Origin: Metellina segmentata
Taxonomy: Eukaryota > Arthropoda > Arachnida > Araneae > Tetragnathidae
Direction of reading: 5' to 3'
Assembly (NCBI GenBank): GCA_947359465.1
Contig: OX375880.1
Location: forward strand, 24,380,714-24,444,713
DNA: 64,000 nt
Shown: positions 31,793-44,314 of the stretch, one piece after another
How positions within the stretch are numbered: position 1 is the stretch's first letter
How the letters are laid out: every line of letters starts with the position of its first letter
Notes under the pieces: model-generated
The model's input: the letters and a program-made list of their open reading frames with translations, nothing else
Database searches by the model: none
What the model was told of the DNA's origin: nothing
Translations under genes and position numbers: made by a program

Positions 31793-34244
31793 GTTTTATA
31801 TAACTTACAACACTAACTTAAAACAGTTTTACCCAATATATTGATTATTATCCTGGTGTAATAAGATTATAAAAACTTACATAGCAACACTTTAAAAACT
31901 GAATTAATCAACATTTAGTTTTATATCACTTTTAACATGGAAAGTACATTCTTTTTCAAATTTGAGATAGAAATTTTACAGAAGAATCAATTGCGGTTAC
32001 TGTGTCTTGATTTGATGGGTATTCAAGGATGTTTCAAAATTTCACACAATCACTCGCTGAAAGCAGAGCTTTTAAGGAGTTACATGTAAATCTAGACACA
32101 TTGCCGGAGTAGATGAAAAATTATGATAATGACTACTCACAATATATAGTTGTCACCTAAGGTAAAATATTAAATATATTGAGGGGGGGGGAAAGCAGAG
32201 TATAGTAATTAACCTTGTAAACATACATAGAAATGTTTTCTCATCAACAGATATACATCAAATGCATTGCAACTAAGCATGAATAAAATGACACTAGTTT
32301 TGAATTACAAACATAAATATTATAAAAATGTTAAGTTATAAAAGATTATTTTACATAGTGTTATTATTTTATAAACATATTTTTCGTGTCCCTTATCTCC
32401 GGAACAGTTTTTGGCACCACTCTTTTATAGGCATAACTTTTCATGTTCTTCGAACATTGCCAACTTCTCAGAAAGTGACTGATCTTGTGACAAAGTAGAA
32501 TCTCACACTTTATGCATTTACAGTAGAAAACTGTACTAAATTTTGTGTTTTTTTTTAGACACGACAAATTTTAAATATTACCAGAATTATTTAAACAAAC
32601 CATATTTTAAGAAAATAATGAGTGACCTTTTGTAAGAGAACTGCTCAGTATTGCAGCATCTTCTGTCTTGCTACAGCATTTCCATTGAACATCTGTCCCT
32701 GGATGTACTTTCATCACTTAAATGAAGTTGGATATTATTCTGCAAAAAAAAATTTCAACCAATTAGTTGACACAGGAATTAAAATTCAAAAATTTTAAGG
32801 TTTCTCAAAATATGTGCTGTTTGCACCAGAAGCGTCATCTGTTGGAAAGGTTTTAACTGTTGGTGTGTTCTTGAGAAGCCATCGAGCGGTTTCAGCTCTC
32901 AGAGTAAGAAACAAATAAGCTACAGTCCAAATGAGGTGTTCTTCCTTGTGTTAAGCATCAGGAAGTTTATTTTGTGAAAAGCGGGTTCGAGAACCAAAAC
33001 CTAATCTATCATGCGAATACATGTACTTTCTTTGACTTGCAAGGGTAGTGGACTTCAAGTGAGCCCATTACATTTGGTAGTTTGCAGCGGCATAATTTCC
33101 TTTGATTTTATTGCTTTCGACAAAGAAATCCCTCTTGATGCCATTTGTACTGATACAAATCCACCACAAGAAAATTGATAATACATTTTACTTGGAAGGT
33201 ACTTTTCGGTTAACTGGTTTTTAGTCATAATTGTGCGGTAAAGCTTTCAAAAGTGGAAATTTGTTGCAGTCTCGTTCTTCCAGTGCAGTGGCTATTCGGG
33301 CTGTGAATCGAAATAATGCTTTCGTTGGCTGTGCCGGTCCGTCCAACAAAACCTTTGAATGCAGAAAAAAGACAAAAAAAAAATGTGGCAAAAGAAAGTA
33401 TAATTTAATCTGACTAAACCAAGAAATTTTCAGTCTTTGTTGAAAGCCTATGTATAGGGGTTGTCATAAGACTTGAACTAAAACCAAAAAACTATCAGTA
33501 GAAAAATTAATGAAGATAATTCTGTTTAAAGTAGCGAACTGAAGGATTTTGGTCATCAAACACTATCACTAGGAAAACTGAAAACAAATCTCAGGGTTTG
33601 GTTAGGTTTCTACGGTGCAAGGGCCATATTTGGCTGCACCGTTAAATGCGCTGTGAATACATGTCAAGTAATGTACATACACAAAGGTTTTACTGATACC
33701 AAAGAGGGAAATACACCGAGGGAGAAATAGAACCTATGCTGCCTACAACTGGCAGGTAGCTAACTGTGGGTAAAGCCTCCGAGAAACGAAGGCACCTCAA
33801 TCTCAGGGAAAGAACATTTGCACATAAAAAAACAGATGAAGTTTTTTGTACATTTCCTCTTAACTAAGCACTTTAGTAGAAGCTCAAGTGTTGTGTTTTG
33901 TGAGGTTGGGAAAGTAACAATTATTGGTCAAAAGAGGAGGTGGAATGGAATAATTAAACAACAAAAGTTTCCTACATTCACAAATGTTTACGACCACAAT
34001 AGTTTCAGTTATAAAAAATAAACAGCTATTTCTACAGCGCTTTTCTATCGCTCACTTTAATTTGCCAATAAACTTAAAAATCGCTCATAAACGTTGAAAT
34101 AAAAGTTACACAACAAATTAACTTCGAAAACAATTTTTCACTAGCATAAACTAAGAGGTTTTATTATTTCGGATGAAACTAGGTAAACAAAATATAGACA
34201 TATTGCAATGCAAATTAAAGATTAGTGTAAATACATGTACTTAC
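31793..34244. other. Sequence with no recognised gene
   Basis: Includes a poly-G tract (about 32180-32190). A cysteine-rich minus-strand open frame (32364-32567) and a plus-strand frame (33231-33413) look like no known domain. An inverted ACGGTGCA/TGCACCGT pair occurs at about 33613-33644. Downstream exons of the candidate gene at 34245 could lie here, but I could not identify any. Confidence 0.35.
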
Positions 34245-34504
34245 AAGGAATTCCCAAGGCCTTTGCAACAGCTGTCCGTCTCTTTCGAAGTCAAATTCGT
34301 ACATAACGCATGCCCAGTGTTTTATAATGTTTTTTAAACTTCCACAGTCAGCATTCAGCAACTCGCTAACAAGTTCGGTAATGGCGATGTTTAGTTTATT
34401 ACTCGATTGAATCAAAACATTAGATGCTGGATTTTGATTCGTCAAAGTAGTCACATTTGCTTGCGTATGTGCGTCGAGAGTAGGATCTGATGAAGTATAG
34501 AATT
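34245..34504 (-). CDS. Candidate first coding exon of an unidentified gene
   Basis: An open minus-strand frame runs leftward from a TAG at about 34525. Its first clean part reads SNARSKFYTSSDPTLDAHTQ, then TTLTNQNPASNVLIQSSNKL, NIAITELVSELLNADCGSLK and WACVMYEFDFERDGQLLQRP..WEFL, and ends exactly at a consensus donor GTAAGT (34244-34239). The composition is unlike the AT-rich surroundings and looks coding. There is no ATG in the visible frame, so the start is uncertain (a GTG at 34454 or an upstream spliced exon). A promoter-like GC-richer region lies just upstream at 34530-34745. Not recognised; no exon 2 found. Confidence 0.4.
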
Positions 34505-34529
34505 TGGACCTTGCGTTGCTCTACAGAGA

Positions 34530-34745
34530 GGCTGCGTGATCCCGCCACAAGAGTCTTACCGCAACTCTATCCCATGGAACCATTTTAAAACTACGCATGC
34601 GCAAACTGTTTAAGTATATGGTAGGTGTGGCTTATCTGACGGGAGGGACTAGAACTAGATTACAATTACTCTGATTTCGAGAGTATGTGAGTATAAAAGT
34701 ATGACCGGGAAAAAAAAATTCCCAGCGGTTTTTGTTTATACTTTT
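34530..34745 (-). promoter_or_regulatory. Promoter-like repeat, copy A
   Basis: Contains TACGCATGCGCAAAC (an NRF1-like palindromic core) and, on the minus strand, ATGGTTCCATGGGATAGAGT followed by TGCG and GTAAGA (an ATG with a splice-donor-like sequence 24 bases on). About 220 bp match 41660-41865 in inverted orientation. Either a duplicated promoter or the long terminal repeat of a large element. Confidence 0.4.
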
Positions 34746-37164
34746 TTAGGTTAAATTCTGAAGTGGGTAAGTACAGACAGTACAGTAGTATTTTCTTTTC
34801 CGAGAACTTTTTACGGTTAGATCAGCTGAAACTGAAATAAATATTTTAAACTGAAGAACAGCGAGCGGATTTGTTTCTTATAATTGCGCGTATCAGCTAA
34901 ACTTGTCTACAAGAGCAGTGTTGCAGTTGGCTTGTAATGTTACTTAAGTATTACGTTTCTGAATTACTTCTACTACTCTTATAAATGATAGAATTAGTGT
35001 TATCTTACAAAGTTTCTTTTTGATTATTACAACGGTTGTTTCTTTCATTTCTTGTTTATTTCCTGTTAAAAAGTATTTCAAAAATTTATAAATGATTCTA
35101 AAATCTAGGAAATTCTCTAAAACTTATTCAAGTGCTTTATCATTTGTATGGTGCGTATTTTCTTGCGTTTCAGTTGTTGTCATTATGAACTTTTGTGTTT
35201 CTCTAATTTCTTGTTTGTTATCATTTATTTTAAAAATTAACTCTTCTAAAATTAAATGGATTCTAATATTTAGTATAGTTCTGTAAAACTTTTGAAATAG
35301 TTGCAAGTGGCCTATCTTGTGTATATTGTTTTCAAAATATTTCCCTCATAACCTCATAAAAAATTTCATCAGTGAAACTTTTGCACCCCTGAATGCCCCT
35401 TGCCATAAATAAACACAACATTAATACGTGAATTAATGTGTATTAGAAATATCCGTAAGTCACAATAACTTGTATTATTTGTGTTTAAAAATGCATATGT
35501 AAAAATTCACATTTTTATCAACTGCAGAAACTTTGCAAAGCAGTAGTGTTTTAATACCAAACTGGATACATCCGCTATAATCCGTAAAAGTTGGTAAGTA
35601 TGTGCCAGAGAAGTGACATGTCGTATATCTCAAAAGACATCCTGTGTTAATTTCTACAGATGTTGGAACCTGCATCTTGATCCAGAGATCTATAATTCGT
35701 TTCAGACTTCACTCTGTGCATACTACCTATGGTTCCATCTGTCAGACTTGCGAAAGCTCGATACAGTGCATCACCCCACATTTAGAATCTGTTCCAGTGC
35801 CTTCAGGACCTCACCAGTCAAAATTTTATACGTTTGTCAAGAACAATCTTTAGCTTCTATGTGTCTTTTGTTGTCACTTCGACTTAATTACTGCATATTG
35901 AGTAGTCCAGCTCATCATTTCTAAACAACTTTTTAATTAGTTTATTGTCAGTCTTAATTTTGTCTAGTGTAGCTTGGCCATTTGTGGCTCTTGTACCATA
36001 ACACACCATCGTTATCATTTTATCACTCGGCCGTTTACATTGATGAATCGGACAAATTATGCTAGCTGTGCCTTTGTGATCCTGTTTCGTTATTTATTCA
36101 CTTCCATCTATCTATAGTTTGTTTTCACTGTATTACAGGGCATTCAAATATATTTTAAGTCTACTTTTGGCAATTTTATATACAGGTTTTAGAAGTTTAT
36201 TGGAATCCTTAAAATCAGATTGTCGTAAACATTTCCTGAAACTTGTTATTGGGATCCTCAGTGAACTTATTTGGCGGGGTTTCGGAATATTTTTCATTCG
36301 TCCAATATCTAGTAATCCTTTGACAAATCAAACCAGTTTACAAGGTAAACAAAGATGAGAACTGCTGCTTAAGAGGATTAGGGTTCTTGGCGATACCTCT
36401 ATAAAAAAAGCGCGTCATGATTCCTACCCCATGGGTGATGTGGAAATGGAATTGTTCATTTTAGGACATGTTATAAGTTACAGAATACAATTGTGATGCT
36501 TGTGTGAACCATAATATTTGACATAAGATAAAACAGACTAGAGATAGTTCTAACTCAAATGACCATTTTCCGAATTAAAAAAATGGCACTAAGTGTTGAG
36601 GTACAAAATATGCTTTGTTTCATTGTCAAAAGAGAGTAACATTCAGATATTTCCCTCTAGCTTCTGCAGAAACAATCATTAACATTTAGATTAGCTACTA
36701 CAAGTATGGCTAATTCTGTTTTTGCAAACCTTCTTTACTCTAATTTGATTTAACACGAGTGGGCCGAGCCAATTTCTAGTTTGCCTAGATTCTAAGAATT
36801 TTTTTTATTTGTGGTATATGCATGAATACATTGCATAACAGCTAATGTGCATTTGGAAACGCATGCTTTGGTTTGCTAATGTGTATCTCTAGGTATCTAT
36901 GAATCATTTTTATTGGATTTGGTGCACATCTTTATCATTGTTTCAGCCCAATAATTTTTATTTTAGACCTCGAAGAAAAATGTCAGTTTGTTTAAATAAA
37001 GAGGTTTACATGATCCTGTGTTGAAACTAAAATACTGAGACCAGAATGCGTTGCATGCTCTTTGACTTGCGATTTAAGAACAAACATTGCTAATCCATGT
37101 GAAATAGAAGTTGTTTCATCCTGTCTAAAAAAAATCTTAGAGTGATTTTCTAGATGTATACAAA
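34746..37164. other. No recognised gene
   Basis: AT-rich. A GGTAAGTACAG donor-like site at 34767 could mark a divergent non-coding first exon. About 36735-36800 (TTTAACACGAGTGGGCCGAG, TTTGCCTAGATTCTA) resembles 54555-54615 next to the mariner element. Nothing else supported. Confidence 0.4.
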
Positions 37165-37430
37165 CATATGCACCATTTATTGTCAGAAAATGAACAACAT
37201 CTTGTAAAACAGATTTTGTTCATGAAGAGTTTTTTCCATTTTGAATGCAATTTATTTTAATACATTTTTATTACATGTATTTTGTTGAAATAAAATAAGC
37301 TTAAAACTAATATTCTCAAGAATGTTTTAAAAATTATTTTTACCGATTTTTAGATCCTAATCAATGTTTCCTTCCATAGATACAATGTCTTTTTTTACAT
37401 GTATTCTTCAGGACTGTTACTCCTTACTTC
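37165..37430 (+). repeat. Dispersed repeat, copy B (pairs with 13690-13975)
   Basis: Same ordered blocks as copy A, in the same orientation: GCACCATTTATTGTCAGAAA, TTGTAAAACAGATTTT, TTACATGTATTTTGTTGAAA, GATACAATGTCTTTTTTTAC, TTCTTCAGGACT. Confidence 0.55.
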
Positions 37431-40400
37431 TAGAACAGTTTGGTATAAGTGCTGTAGCTGAGCTTCACCTCAAAGCATTTATAATAATGGTGCCGAAATT
37501 GAATTACGATCCTGAAATGCTAGTTTTATTACTTATTTAGTGACAGTTTATGTGGGACTTATTTCTAGCTACTCACTAAAAACACTAAGGTTTGTATACT
37601 TTGAAGTGCAAATGTAACAGCAATATTTTATTGTGTATTGCTCTTGGGATGGGAGGCATAAAGCCAACATGCGAGAAAACTTGCTAATTCTACTTGGTAA
37701 GAAATGCATGCAAAGGTAAAAAAATTGACATTAAATTGTGAATGGCAATTGTTTACATGTATAAACATGCTGCAATTTGCTTGTAACAAAAATTTTATTA
37801 AATTAACTTCTACAAGTTACAATTTTCATTTAATAAATGTTACTTGAACTAACCATTTCAATTTTAGTATACAAAATAAAAAAAAACCAGCTAAATATTA
37901 TACAAAACTTTGGCTTTTTTTGTAAACAAGAAAATAAAGAAAAGATAAAAATCTCTTTAAATATTACTTACAAAACAGTATGCCAGAGATACTCGTTTCT
38001 TTATAAATAACAAAAACAAGCTAAAATGTTAAAGTTAGTTTGTTTCGTGCTTTAGGGAAAAGCAGATGAGATTTATAATAGGTTACATGTTTCAAGTAAA
38101 CAAAACTAAAAATAGTGGATAGTCAATATTTACTTTATATTTCATGGTTTAAGAAAACTTATTTAAAAATTATATGGACAAAATTGAATTATAGCAGATA
38201 ATGTAACGAGTTTCTTGGATAAAAAAAAATCCTGGTGAATACAAGATATTCTGTAAAAATACAACCAAGTGGTGCAAAGAAAACTTTTATTTTCAACAGA
38301 ACTCGAAGAAAGTTCATTCATATTACAATTTTTTTTTATACAGTTTCAATTCTAAAACTACCTACCATTTCAGAAATAATGTTAAACAACACATTGTAGC
38401 ATCCATTTTAGTTGAAAGAACTGAATATTAATGCATTTAGATCAACAAAGCAGAAATTACATCACAGTACACTTACACTATGGGCTGATAAAAAAGAAAT
38501 AAACACTTAATTGAAGTAAAAAACAAAACATTATATTTAGAAATCTTAAAATGGCAACAATAAGCTATACAAAATATGTCACAAATTTATTCGTTATGGA
38601 ATGACCAAAAATCCAAATTAGTAACATGTTTTGTTCATGCTCATTGATTATACCTCTATGATATCAATGATTCCATTACATCACCAGATATTCAATTGAA
38701 GGTGTGCTTTATGCCAGCTAATTGGTAATGTGACCAACTGATAAATACAAATAGTTGCAGTTTTTAAATTATTGGGTATAAAATAACTTCATGAAATATT
38801 AAAATAAATAGGATAATAGAAGAAATGTCATCTACATAACATTACTGACAATTGGAGCCACTTCCTGAAACGGATGCTTTACTCTTTTTGAACAAAAATG
38901 CAGTCAACTCTTGTCAGTCATCTACAATTTAACTACTTGGATCTTTGAAGTAGTTTAGGTATGTGTATAGTATTCTTCAACTAATATAATGAACCCATAA
39001 AATGACAGAATTTATTTAAGCAACCTTCTGCAACATTGACCCAAGCAAATGTGGCATGAATTTTGTAAACATATTTAAGTAACTTTGTGGCCCAAAACAC
39101 ATGCAACAAATCCAAAAATCAATACCTAATCTAAACAATACAACTGATCAACTACATACACATAATTTAATTTATAAATGTATTGTTATCTACTTAGCAT
39201 TTATAAGTACCAAATTTAATAAATGTCACCAAAAAGTATGTGTGCATGTTTCTGCCCTGATGCTAAACTTGCATGATTAATACAAATGAAATATTGAATT
39301 GCTTATAACAGACCAGGTCTATTTTTAGAAACAAGCTAAACAAGAAAAGTGCAGTCACATACAATATAATGTGGCAACTGCCTTAGATGGTTATTTGTTT
39401 CGCCAGCTGATGCTCATTGCAATCTCTAACCAGCCCTTAAGAACATCTCCACTCATTCTTACAAAATCAACTCAAATGACAACTTTCAATAGTCAGACTA
39501 CTAGATTCTGAATTTTAAAAACAAGCATTTGGGTAACTTCTGAAATAAGCAGAAATATAAAATAAAAATGCCATGTCCAATACTTTACAGCATTTCTTGA
39601 TCCACAGCTTATTTTGTACTTATGCAAGCCTTAATGGAAAACTCATCCACAGATTAATGAATTCAAAATTGGAGTATAGTCTAACTCCTGCTGGTTGTCA
39701 GTTGAGTCACATGGTCTTGAACAAGTCATTAATTAAATTAGGACACTGGGAGTAATGTAAACAAACCATGTCTTTTGTTGATGTCTATAGCAAGGATCCT
39801 GGTGTTAAGTTTATGGTTCAGTGACAAAAGCGACAGCAATAACATGTTGGCAAAGGAAAACCATTCTTGCTTTAGATATAGCAGCCTTTTCCTATCAATC
39901 TTTAAAAAAAATTTCACAAATCAACTGAATTAAGGTTTATTGATCTACAATATATTGACGTTTCACTATAGTGTACATCAGTGAACCTTGTACTTGAGGA
40001 ACCTTGTACAGCTGTAAACCTTGTATATAGGACAATGTGTACATTGTCCTACATAAAATTACTAAATTCAGACACATGATGCTCTATGTAGTGTATATAT
40101 ATACTTTGTGCACACCTAGATTTTGCAATATCATAAATATTTTTGTTGGATTTTATAATCTATTACTTAGATGCTAGACTAACACAGGAAGGAAGAACTA
40201 TTGCTAGTTAGTAATAGCTACTGCTGGAACAATTATCCAATTTAATTTTGAGGACTTTCTTTTTGTAGAAAAAGGATAATCTAGGCTAAAAAGCAACATT
40301 CCCACTTTATAATTTTTTAAATTTTGATCATTAGATGGTTTGTTTTATTAAAAATAAAACAATAAGTATTTTGATTTGTACCACTATCTGTGTAGTTGAA

Positions 40401-40776
40401 ATGAATGATGCAAAACTACACCACCATAAATAACCAATATCGATGAGTACTTTAATTCAATCAAAGTTATATTAATGATGTAGTATGCATTTATTCCAAC
40501 TTGTGTTTTTGATCGATAGAAATTGTGAACTAAGACATTACGCACGAGGAAAGTTTTACTCATACAAAAGAGAAGTACATCCAGGATTAAATAATAGGAA
40601 TTTAACCTGTACTGTATGCCTACAGTTAAGTCAGTCAACACTACACTTAAGTCTTTGACAGTGAAAAAATTTCCCAATTTCTAGCATTAACAAAAAAGTA
40701 CAGTTGTATAACAATTCTGCTATCACTATGCAAACTGTGATGCTGTTTATAAATCAATACACTCTTAACAACAATC
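37431..40776. other. Intergenic or untranslated sequence, nothing recognised
   Basis: More uniform than the neighbouring TE-rich DNA, with few repeats and no open frame of note. It could be a long 3' UTR or intron of an unseen gene, but no splice or poly(A) context decides this. Confidence 0.35.
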
Positions 40777-40788
40777 ATGTTATCACAT

Positions 40789-41161
40789 CTGAGGTCCACT
40801 CCCTGGGAAAACAACGTTTGCTTTCCTTGTGGCGCCGTACGCCATCCCACCATTGGTATGCTGGCAATCACCCTGGACTCTCAATCACATGCTGTGGCCC
40901 TCGGCCTTTTCAATCGGCCATGGCCAGATTTCGAAGTGGCCATCTTAAAAGTATCAAATTTCAGAACGGGGAGAGAATTTTCCCTCCTTGTTCCTGTTCC
41001 CTACCTGCCAGTCCTGATCACCTTCTTCTCTGTCTTGGCGCTTCGTATAAGCAGCTGTTGGTTGATCAGGACTTTTTGCAGGTATATGGGGATCTGGCAC
41101 GACGGGGCCTTCTGGACCTGGTGTAGGCTTTCCTACACCAGGGGGATGTGCAACAACAACA
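40789..41161 (+). mobile_element. 5'-truncated LINE insertion with 12-bp target duplication
   Basis: The frame beginning near 40790 encodes the C-terminus of a Jockey-like LINE ORF2: RTPSHHWYAGNHPGLS, ALARFRSGHLKSIKF-like residues (AMARFRSGHLKSIKF), PPCSCSLPASPDHLLLCLG and ARRGLLDLV, a cysteine/histidine knuckle often found after RNase H. It ends in a (CAA)n tail. Direct ATGTTATCACAT flanks it at 40777-40788 and 41162-41173. Frame intact over about 110 codons, so it is relatively young. Confidence 0.85.
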
Positions 41162-41659
41162 ATGTTATCACATTAAAATAAAATAGAAAAATTGTTGGGT
41201 AGCCACAATTTAACAATTACATGCAGCAGATACCAAATGCCTGGAGGTCATTTTTATAGTAACTTACTCAGAAGTGAATAATTTCACATTATAGAGCAAC
41301 TGAAAACCACCCTTTAAAGATCATTGTTTTCTCCGCGTAGGCTGATTATATATGCGTGTACATAAAGTGCTAGTTACCATTATGATTTGTAGAAAACGTT
41401 CTACCATAAGAGCTGAGATTCCACATACTACAAAAAATTCATAACTGCATTTGCGGACAACACATTTAATTCAAATAAAATTTCTAATTAATTAAGATAG
41501 GTCTCAACTGTTCACTTCAAATTATCTTTTTAACAAGTATCTAATTGTCATAGTTTCCTTCTCACCACATCAAAAAGCCTGTCTGTATCTGCTTCTCTTC
41601 TATTCCAGGATCTGGTATTTTTCCGTTCTTCTAAATCGGAAATAAATTTTAGCCCGAAG
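41162..41659. other. Intergenic sequence, nothing recognised
   Basis: No supported feature. Confidence 0.5.
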
Positions 41660-41865
41660 TCCTAACAAAACAAAACACAGAAATCCCCCCCTCCCCAATG
41701 TTTTTACACTCGTACTCTCGAAGCCAGGGTGAACCTCTACTCACTCATGTCAGATAAGCCACGCCTTGCATATACTTAAAAGTTCGCGCATGCGCAGTTT
41801 AAAAATGGTTCCACGGGATAGAGTTGCGGTAAGACTCTTGTGATCCCGCCCATTTGTCAATCACG
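41660..41865 (+). promoter_or_regulatory. Promoter-like repeat, copy B (inverted relative to 34530-34745)
   Basis: Matches copy A with GTCAGATAAGCCAC, CATATACTTAAA, GCGCATGCGCAGTTT and ATGGTTCCACGGGATAGAGT then TGCGGTAAGACTCTTGTG. Carries a perfect NRF1-type GCGCATGCGC. Outward of the repeat (41866-42560) the DNA is GC-richer, with AAGATGGCCGCC (42120) and AAGATGGCGTG (42419), sequences like those at YY1-bound promoters. Confidence 0.4.
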
Positions 41866-42890
41866 TGGTTCTCCTCTATCATTGGTTCGACGCAACCGAC
41901 GCAGTTGGACATACGCAGAATCGTAAACTGGCCCTAAGCGTCTTACAAGGAAGGTCAGTACTGCGGAACGATTCTCATGATCTTATGACTACCAGACTTT
42001 TGCTTATTACTATTATAATTTAACAAATCTATCAAATCTAACTATATTATCGGATAGAGGAAAGAACAAAGACCTAAAACAGAATTCTAGAAATTATTGA
42101 TGACTTCATAACCACAAACAAGATGGCCGCCAAGTTTAAGTAGCCAGCGCGTGGTCGGGCGTGCACTGATATTTGAAACGCTCTGCTTGTTGTTCACTAC
42201 GAGTGAACATATCAAGCGAGGTAGTTTTTTGTAGTTGTTTAACTACAGAATAATAATAAATAGTAACAGTAAGTACATCTAACAATTTGAAATAATAAGA
42301 AGAAAGAATCAAACTGTGAAAAAATTTGTAAGAGTATAGCAAAAGAGGAAGATCTGGGGGATCCAAAAAGGTAGCCACGACAAGTGCCTAGCGTAAACGG
42401 CCGTCAAGGCATGGCTTAAAGATGGCGTGAGATCGGCCGCTGATTGTACCGAGTAGTGCCGTCATCGGCAGCCGCAATATCCTACAATCCAAGACGTTTT
42501 CCTAATAAATATGACGTTAGTGCAGCTCTGGGAATTTTAAAATCCTCCCCTTCCTAAATAAAGAGCTTGCTATAAAGGTGAAGCTTCCTCCAATTTGTAT
42601 CCTCGGTTACCATTGCCTGTAGAAATTTTGGGCGGAACACACGCATTGATTGCAGTTTAAACTGGGAATGTCACAATTTGACCTCTACTTAATCCTGATG
42701 GAGTTGGCATACATGCATAACTATGTGTGACTGGGGTTTAATTTATTTACCTTATATCTCTTCAAAATTAAAAATATAAAGTTTTGAAGAATCCTGTCAA
42801 TACTTGTTTCTGAAATAAATATTTCGTTTCCGAATCCGTATCATTGAATGAAACCCCTTGACACGTAATCTCAAAACGAAAATGAGTCCA
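41866..42890. other. GC-richer region without identified exon
   Basis: Possible promoter or CpG-containing 5' region; the short open frame at 42136-42378 (minus) shows no domain. No gene assigned. Confidence 0.3.
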
Positions 42891-42891
42891 T

Positions 42892-43080
42892 AAAGCGGTA
42901 GGTGTCGCACTGGAGCACACAACGGACTATTGGTGAAGATCAGGGATCAATCCCGAAGGGAAATTTATCGGAGAAAAACAACTCTTCCCTGTAAAGCACA
43001 GTCACATGATAAGGTCACCACTCGAGCTGCCACTTGTTAATTTACACACCACTCCAACATCAAGACATATGAGGCTATGA
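42892..43080 (-). mobile_element. SINE copy, diverged
   Basis: Minus strand contains the ordered SINE landmarks TCATGTGACTGTG, GGGATTGATCCCTGATC and CAATAGTCCGTTGTGTGCTC. Faces the copy at 43165-43310 head to head. Confidence 0.6.
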
Positions 43081-43164
43081 GATATTTAATGTGCATAAGT
43101 CCCTATATGGTCTTTGTTTAGATCGAGTTTCGAAGTATCAACTATCTGGTTGCTAATCCTCTAC

Positions 43165-43310
43165 ATTTCCTACCGTGGTTCGTCATCTGACCTTGTTTCA
43201 AAATTATGATGTGTTGTCCTTGGAACTTTCCGGAACTAATCCAGGACCCACGTCTATAGGACATTGTGTTGCTCTAGTTCTACGTTAATCCAATTACCTA
43301 TCTATCTTCA
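43165..43310 (+). mobile_element. SINE, 3' part
   Basis: CGTGGTTCGTCATCTGACCT, TTCAAAATTATGATGTGTTG, AATCCAGGACC and the tail GTTGCTCTAGTTCTACGTTA. Confidence 0.7.
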
Positions 43311-44314
43311 AACCGGGATAACGAAGCACCTAACCTACTAGTTAAAAGTATCTGAAACTTTGCATGGTGATTTAAAAGATACTATAAAAAGATTTGACTC
43401 GTATCATATCGTAAGCGCTGTTGCTCATAGCTTTTCTAATATTTTAATTTCGCTATTCGTGTTTCACATTAAACGTGAACTATAAAATTACACTGCGAAG
43501 ATTTTGTTTTGGTCTTTTTATTCGTATCATAATAGAAATTTTCAGTTTAATACGAAGACCAATTTTGAAAAATATGATTAATAAATCTGGAAATCTAATT
43601 AACAATAAGCGATACAAATTTTCCATCCTTCCAAAGAAACGGCAGAATAAAATAATAAGATGATGTAAATGTTGTGTATATAATTGTGTATAAGACATTA
43701 TTTCTTATTGGATAGTACCTTTGTATTTGATCTACTTTGAAAGACGAGCAAATAAAGAGAGCTGTTTCACATGTTTCTCCTCAGTTCTGTAAGGTAACAA
43801 AGAGAAATAACGAAGAGCAATACCAATCAGTAGACCTCCAGTTACATTTATTACGAATATTGACAGTATCTTTTGTTACATAGCTGAATGTTCATAAACT
43901 AAATACTTAACTCAGACTTCAATCTTTACGGTACATCATTAAAATGAAGATGTAAATTTCTTTCTATGAACGATTGGCTCCAAAATTAACCTGTGAAAAT
44001 CGACCATCAGGAGCATATCTACTTTAGTTATGTATTGGATTCATGGACCCGAGGACCATAATGATAGTTTCTTTTTCTATAGCCTATTACTTTTCTAGGA
44101 AACAATTTTAAATACTAATTCTTGTTTCTGATGCATAGTTCAAAAATAAAAAAAATGTTTGATAGTAAACAAGCAGGTTGAGCAATTTAGCTCGACTTGT
44201 TTGTTAAATACAGAAATTTGAAGTTAACATCAAGTAGGTACATCTTAGATGGATATAGTTATAGATTTTGAACTAGGAATTTAAAGAAAATCTAAGGATT
44301 TTTCACTAGGGTTC
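43311..44314. other. 3' flank of IR-1, nothing recognised
   Basis: AT-rich; short frames at 43475-43698 are taken as chance. Confidence 0.5.

Noticed and set aside
32364..32567. Cysteine-rich minus-strand frame as a zinc-finger exon
   Set aside because: Cys/His spacing fits no finger class, and no splice sites or homologue could be recognised.
40704..41181. Two overlapping plus-strand genes
   Set aside because: One frame is a LINE ORF2 C-terminus bounded by target duplications; the other (starting 40777) is its shadow.
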